Positions 5,582-6,986 of a DNA stretch of 6,986 nt are shown here, one piece after another. Source of the stretch: an uncultured Desulfobacca sp. (lineage in GTDB: Bacteria; Desulfobacterota; Desulfobaccia; Desulfobaccales; Desulfobaccaceae); the NCBI GenBank assembly GCA_937958145.1, contig CALGOE010000216.1, positions 1 through 6,986 on the forward strand, given 5' to 3'. The position numbers and the translations under genes were made by a program. Position 1 is the stretch's first letter. Each line of letters opens with the position of its first letter. Under the pieces are notes generated by a model that made no database searches, had not been told where the DNA came from, and was given only the letters and a program-made list of their open reading frames with translations.

Positions 5582-5609
5582 GCCCTCTTTTAGTAAAATT
5601 TGCCCTCTT
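5582..5609 (-). repeat. Direct repeat AAGAGGGC x2 upstream of the arsR -35 box
   Basis: Two identical 8-base copies (5602-5609 and 5582-5589) start exactly 20 bases apart, about two helical turns, with the second copy abutting the TTGACA box. The phasing and position suit an activator that contacts RNA polymerase. No known factor is recognised, and two 8-mers may match by chance. Confidence 0.4.
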
Positions 5610-5629
5610 GGCGGAGCTTGCGGCCGGTG

Positions 5630-5655
5630 CCGGCAGGGCTGGGCGCAGCCGCCGG
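5630..5655 (-). terminator. Strong GC hairpin after hisG
   Basis: Minus strand: CCGGC GGCTG, a four-base loop, CAGCC, a two-base bulge, GCCGG, giving ten base pairs (5630-5655), starting about 22 bases past the hisG stop. No T tract follows for about 30 bases, so it is not a textbook intrinsic terminator. It probably marks the 3' end of the hisI-hisG message, by termination with a factor or by stabilisation. Confidence 0.4.
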
Positions 5656-5677
5656 GGGGACGGCAGGACCGACCGTT

Positions 5678-6559
5678 CTAAATAACCTTGAAGAGGGGGT
5701 ATTCGACGATCCCCGTGGCGCCGTGTTTGATGACCTCCGGGATGAGGTTGCGGACCCCGGATTTTTCCACCACAATCTCCACCGAATACCATTCGGGGGA
5801 ATAGAGCGAGGAGATGGTGGGTGCCTGCAGGCTGGGCAGGATGGCCACCAAGGCCGCCAGTTTGGCTGCCGGCACGTTCATTTTCAGGCCAACCATGCGG
5901 TCGGCCCGCAGCGCCCCTTTGAGGAGCAGGACCAGGTTGTTGATCTTTTCCCGCTTCCAGGTATCGTTTTCCCAGACTTCCCGATTCACAATGAACTGGG
6001 TGTTGGTCTGCAACAATTCATGGATGATCTTGAGGCCATGGGCCCGGATGGTGCTGCCGGTCTCGGTCACTTCGACGATGGCATCGGCCAGCCCGGCCTC
6101 CACCTTGGCTTCGGTGGCCCCCCAGGAAAACTCAACCTGAACGGGAATCTGCCGCTGGGCAAAGTATTTTTTGGTGAAATTGACCAGTTCCGTGGCGATC
6201 TTTTTGCCGGCCAGATCTTCGGGTTGGCGGAAAGGGGAGTCTTTGGGCACGGCCAGGACCCAGCGGGCCGGACTTTTGCTGACCTTGGAATAGACCAGGT
6301 CGGCGACCACAACCACCTGGGAGTCGTTTTCCAGGATCCAGTCCTTGCCGGTGAGGCCGCAATCCAAGGTCCCGCTCTCCACATAACGGGACATTTCCTG
6401 GGCCCGGCACATGGAGCAGCTTATTTCCGGGTCGTCGATATCCGGAAAGTAGCTGCGGCCGTTCACGGTGATTTTCCAGCCGGACTTGGCGAACAATTCG
6501 ATGGTGGCCTTTTCCAGACTGCCTTTGGGAATGCCCAATTTCAGGTTATTCACTGCCAT
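5678..6559 (-). CDS. hisG: ATP phosphoribosyltransferase, long form
   Basis: First, committed step of histidine synthesis: ATP + PRPP gives phosphoribosyl-ATP. The protein is 293 residues, the length of the self-sufficient long form that does not need HisZ. LGIPKGSL (8-15) opens the substrate-binding part; DCGLTGKDW (66-74) and KIATELVNF (120-128) are typical. GATEAKVEAGLADAIVE (147-163) with TETGSTI (165-171) is the PRPP-binding loop. Residues about 218-293 form the C-terminal ACT-like domain, which in this family binds histidine for feedback inhibition. The start is the ATG at 6557-6559, which overlaps hisI by 14 bases. GGAGG is only three bases upstream; a GTG two codons later (6551-6553) has better spacing (nine) and is a real alternative. 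Longer frames upstream lie wholly inside hisI and are not coding. Confidence 0.95.
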   Translation of the reverse strand: MAVNNLKLGIPKGSLEKATIELFAKSGWKITVNGRSYFPDIDDPEISCSMCRAQEMSRYVESGTLDCGLTGKDWILENDSQVVVVADLVYSKVSKSPARWVLAVPKDSPFRQPEDLAGKKIATELVNFTKKYFAQRQIPVQVEFSWGATEAKVEAGLADAIVEVTETGSTIRAHGLKIIHELLQTNTQFIVNREVWENDTWKREKINNLVLLLKGALRADRMVGLKMNVPAAKLAALVAILPSLQAPTISSLYSPEWYSVEIVVEKSGVRNLIPEVIKHGATGIVEYPLFKVI

Positions 6560-6923
6560 ATACCTCCTGCGGGTCGAAAACCTTGACCCCGACGAGCCGG
6601 ACCTCGCCGTTTTTGATCTGCCGGTAGAAACAACTGCGGTAGCCGGTATGGCAGGCGGCGCCGCCCACCTGCTCCACTTTGACCAGGACGGCGTCGTCAT
6701 CGCAGTCCACATATATTTCCTTGACCACCTGGACGTGCCCCGAGGTTTCGCCTTTGCACCAGAGCTTCTGCCGGGTGCGGCTGTAGAAATGCACCCGGCC
6801 GCTGGCCTGGGTTTTTTCCCAGGCCTCCTGATTCATGAACCCTAACATTAATATGTCGCCGCTGGCCGCGTCCTGAATAATGGCCGGGACCAAGCCGTCT
6901 AATTTGCCGAAATTTAACTGCAT
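6546..6923 (-). CDS. hisI: Phosphoribosyl-AMP cyclohydrolase
   Basis: Third step of histidine synthesis: opens the adenine ring of phosphoribosyl-AMP to give ProFAR. The 125-residue protein is the monofunctional form, without the pyrophosphohydrolase (HisE) domain, so HisE must be encoded elsewhere. Signature motifs are WCKGETSGH (55-63), DCDDDA (73-78) supplying metal-binding Asp73/75/77 and Cys74, and ACHTGYRSCFYR (90-101) with Cys91 and Cys98. The three cysteines are the usual zinc ligands. The start is the ATG at 6921-6923, with AGGAG five bases upstream. It is followed by hisG with a short overlap, a hisI-hisG pair separate from a large his operon, as is seen in several Desulfobacterota (family knowledge). 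Confidence 0.96.
   Translation of the reverse strand: MQLNFGKLDGLVPAIIQDAASGDILMLGFMNQEAWEKTQASGRVHFYSRTRQKLWCKGETSGHVQVVKEIYVDCDDDAVLVKVEQVGGAACHTGYRSCFYRQIKNGEVRLVGVKVFDPQEVYGSE
6562..6567 (-). promoter_or_regulatory. Ribosome binding site of hisG inside the hisI coding end
   Basis: GGAGGT lies within the last codons of hisI. It is two bases from the ATG at 6559 and eight from the GTG at 6553, so it bears on which start hisG uses. The overlap suggests coupled translation of HisI and HisG. Confidence 0.5.
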
Positions 6924-6952
6924 GCGGTCTCCTGTTTCCTTACTTTTTAATC

Positions 6953-6980
6953 CTTATAAAATTAATCTTTTCACCTTGAA
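6953..6980 (-). promoter_or_regulatory. Possible promoter of hisI-hisG
   Basis: Minus strand: TTCAAG (6975-6980), a 16-base spacer, TATAAG (6953-6958), giving a start near 6946 and a leader of about 23 bases to hisI. It is close to the window edge and AT-rich, so other matches are possible. The gene upstream is not visible, and hisI could also be served by a promoter further up. No His leader peptide or attenuator is seen in the 63 bases available. Confidence 0.35.
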
Positions 6981-6986
6981 TCTGCA

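Noticed and set aside
5600..6586. 328-codon plus-strand open frame opposite hisG
   Set aside because: A shadow of hisG; composition-biased with no recognisable motif.
6560..6712. 51-codon extension of hisG
   Set aside because: It lies wholly inside hisI in another frame, and the HisG family begins at about MAVNNLKLGIPKGSL.

Overview
The window holds seven protein genes, all on the minus strand, so transcription runs from high to low coordinates. No RNA gene, insertion sequence, CRISPR array or other mobile element was seen. The DNA is GC-rich, with short AT-rich stretches at the promoters. The gene content points to an anaerobic bacterium, most likely of the Desulfobacterota (former Deltaproteobacteria). 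It includes a NIL-domain dicluster ferredoxin, a NapH-like membrane ferredoxin, a roughly 990-residue PurL with PurS-like N-terminal domains and no glutaminase, and a hisI-hisG pair. The taxonomic call is an inference from gene families, not from a marker gene.

Layout in transcription order. (1) 6923-5678: hisI and hisG overlap by about 14 bases and encode the third and first steps of histidine synthesis; a strong GC hairpin follows hisG. (2) 5542-5141: an ArsR/SmtB-family repressor with a near-consensus promoter almost touching its start codon, a direct repeat just upstream of the -35 box, and a U-tract terminator. (3) 5055-4279: a membrane protein with two CxxCP-type cytoplasmic motifs and two 4Fe-4S clusters (NapH/CcoG-like), behind an AT-rich leader with palindromes that could be the ArsR operator. 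A perfect 10-bp GC hairpin follows it. (4) 4076-1095: purL, 993 residues, with its own extended -10 promoter. (5) 961-536: a 141-residue NIL-domain plus 2x[4Fe-4S] protein of the type linked to homocysteine synthesis in anaerobes, behind a 133-base leader with a 14-codon ORF. (6) 500-1: the N-terminal half of an MFS transporter, cut by the window edge.

Most of the window is housekeeping biosynthesis (histidine, purine, probably sulfur amino acid). The least explained part is the ArsR-membrane ferredoxin pair. The repressor lacks the classical arsenic-binding CVC motif and the Cys position of BigR/YgaV-type sulfide sensors, but has Cys28 and Cys99-His100 at other sites. No clearly new system is visible. 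The findings are candidate regulatory features and orphan redox proteins.
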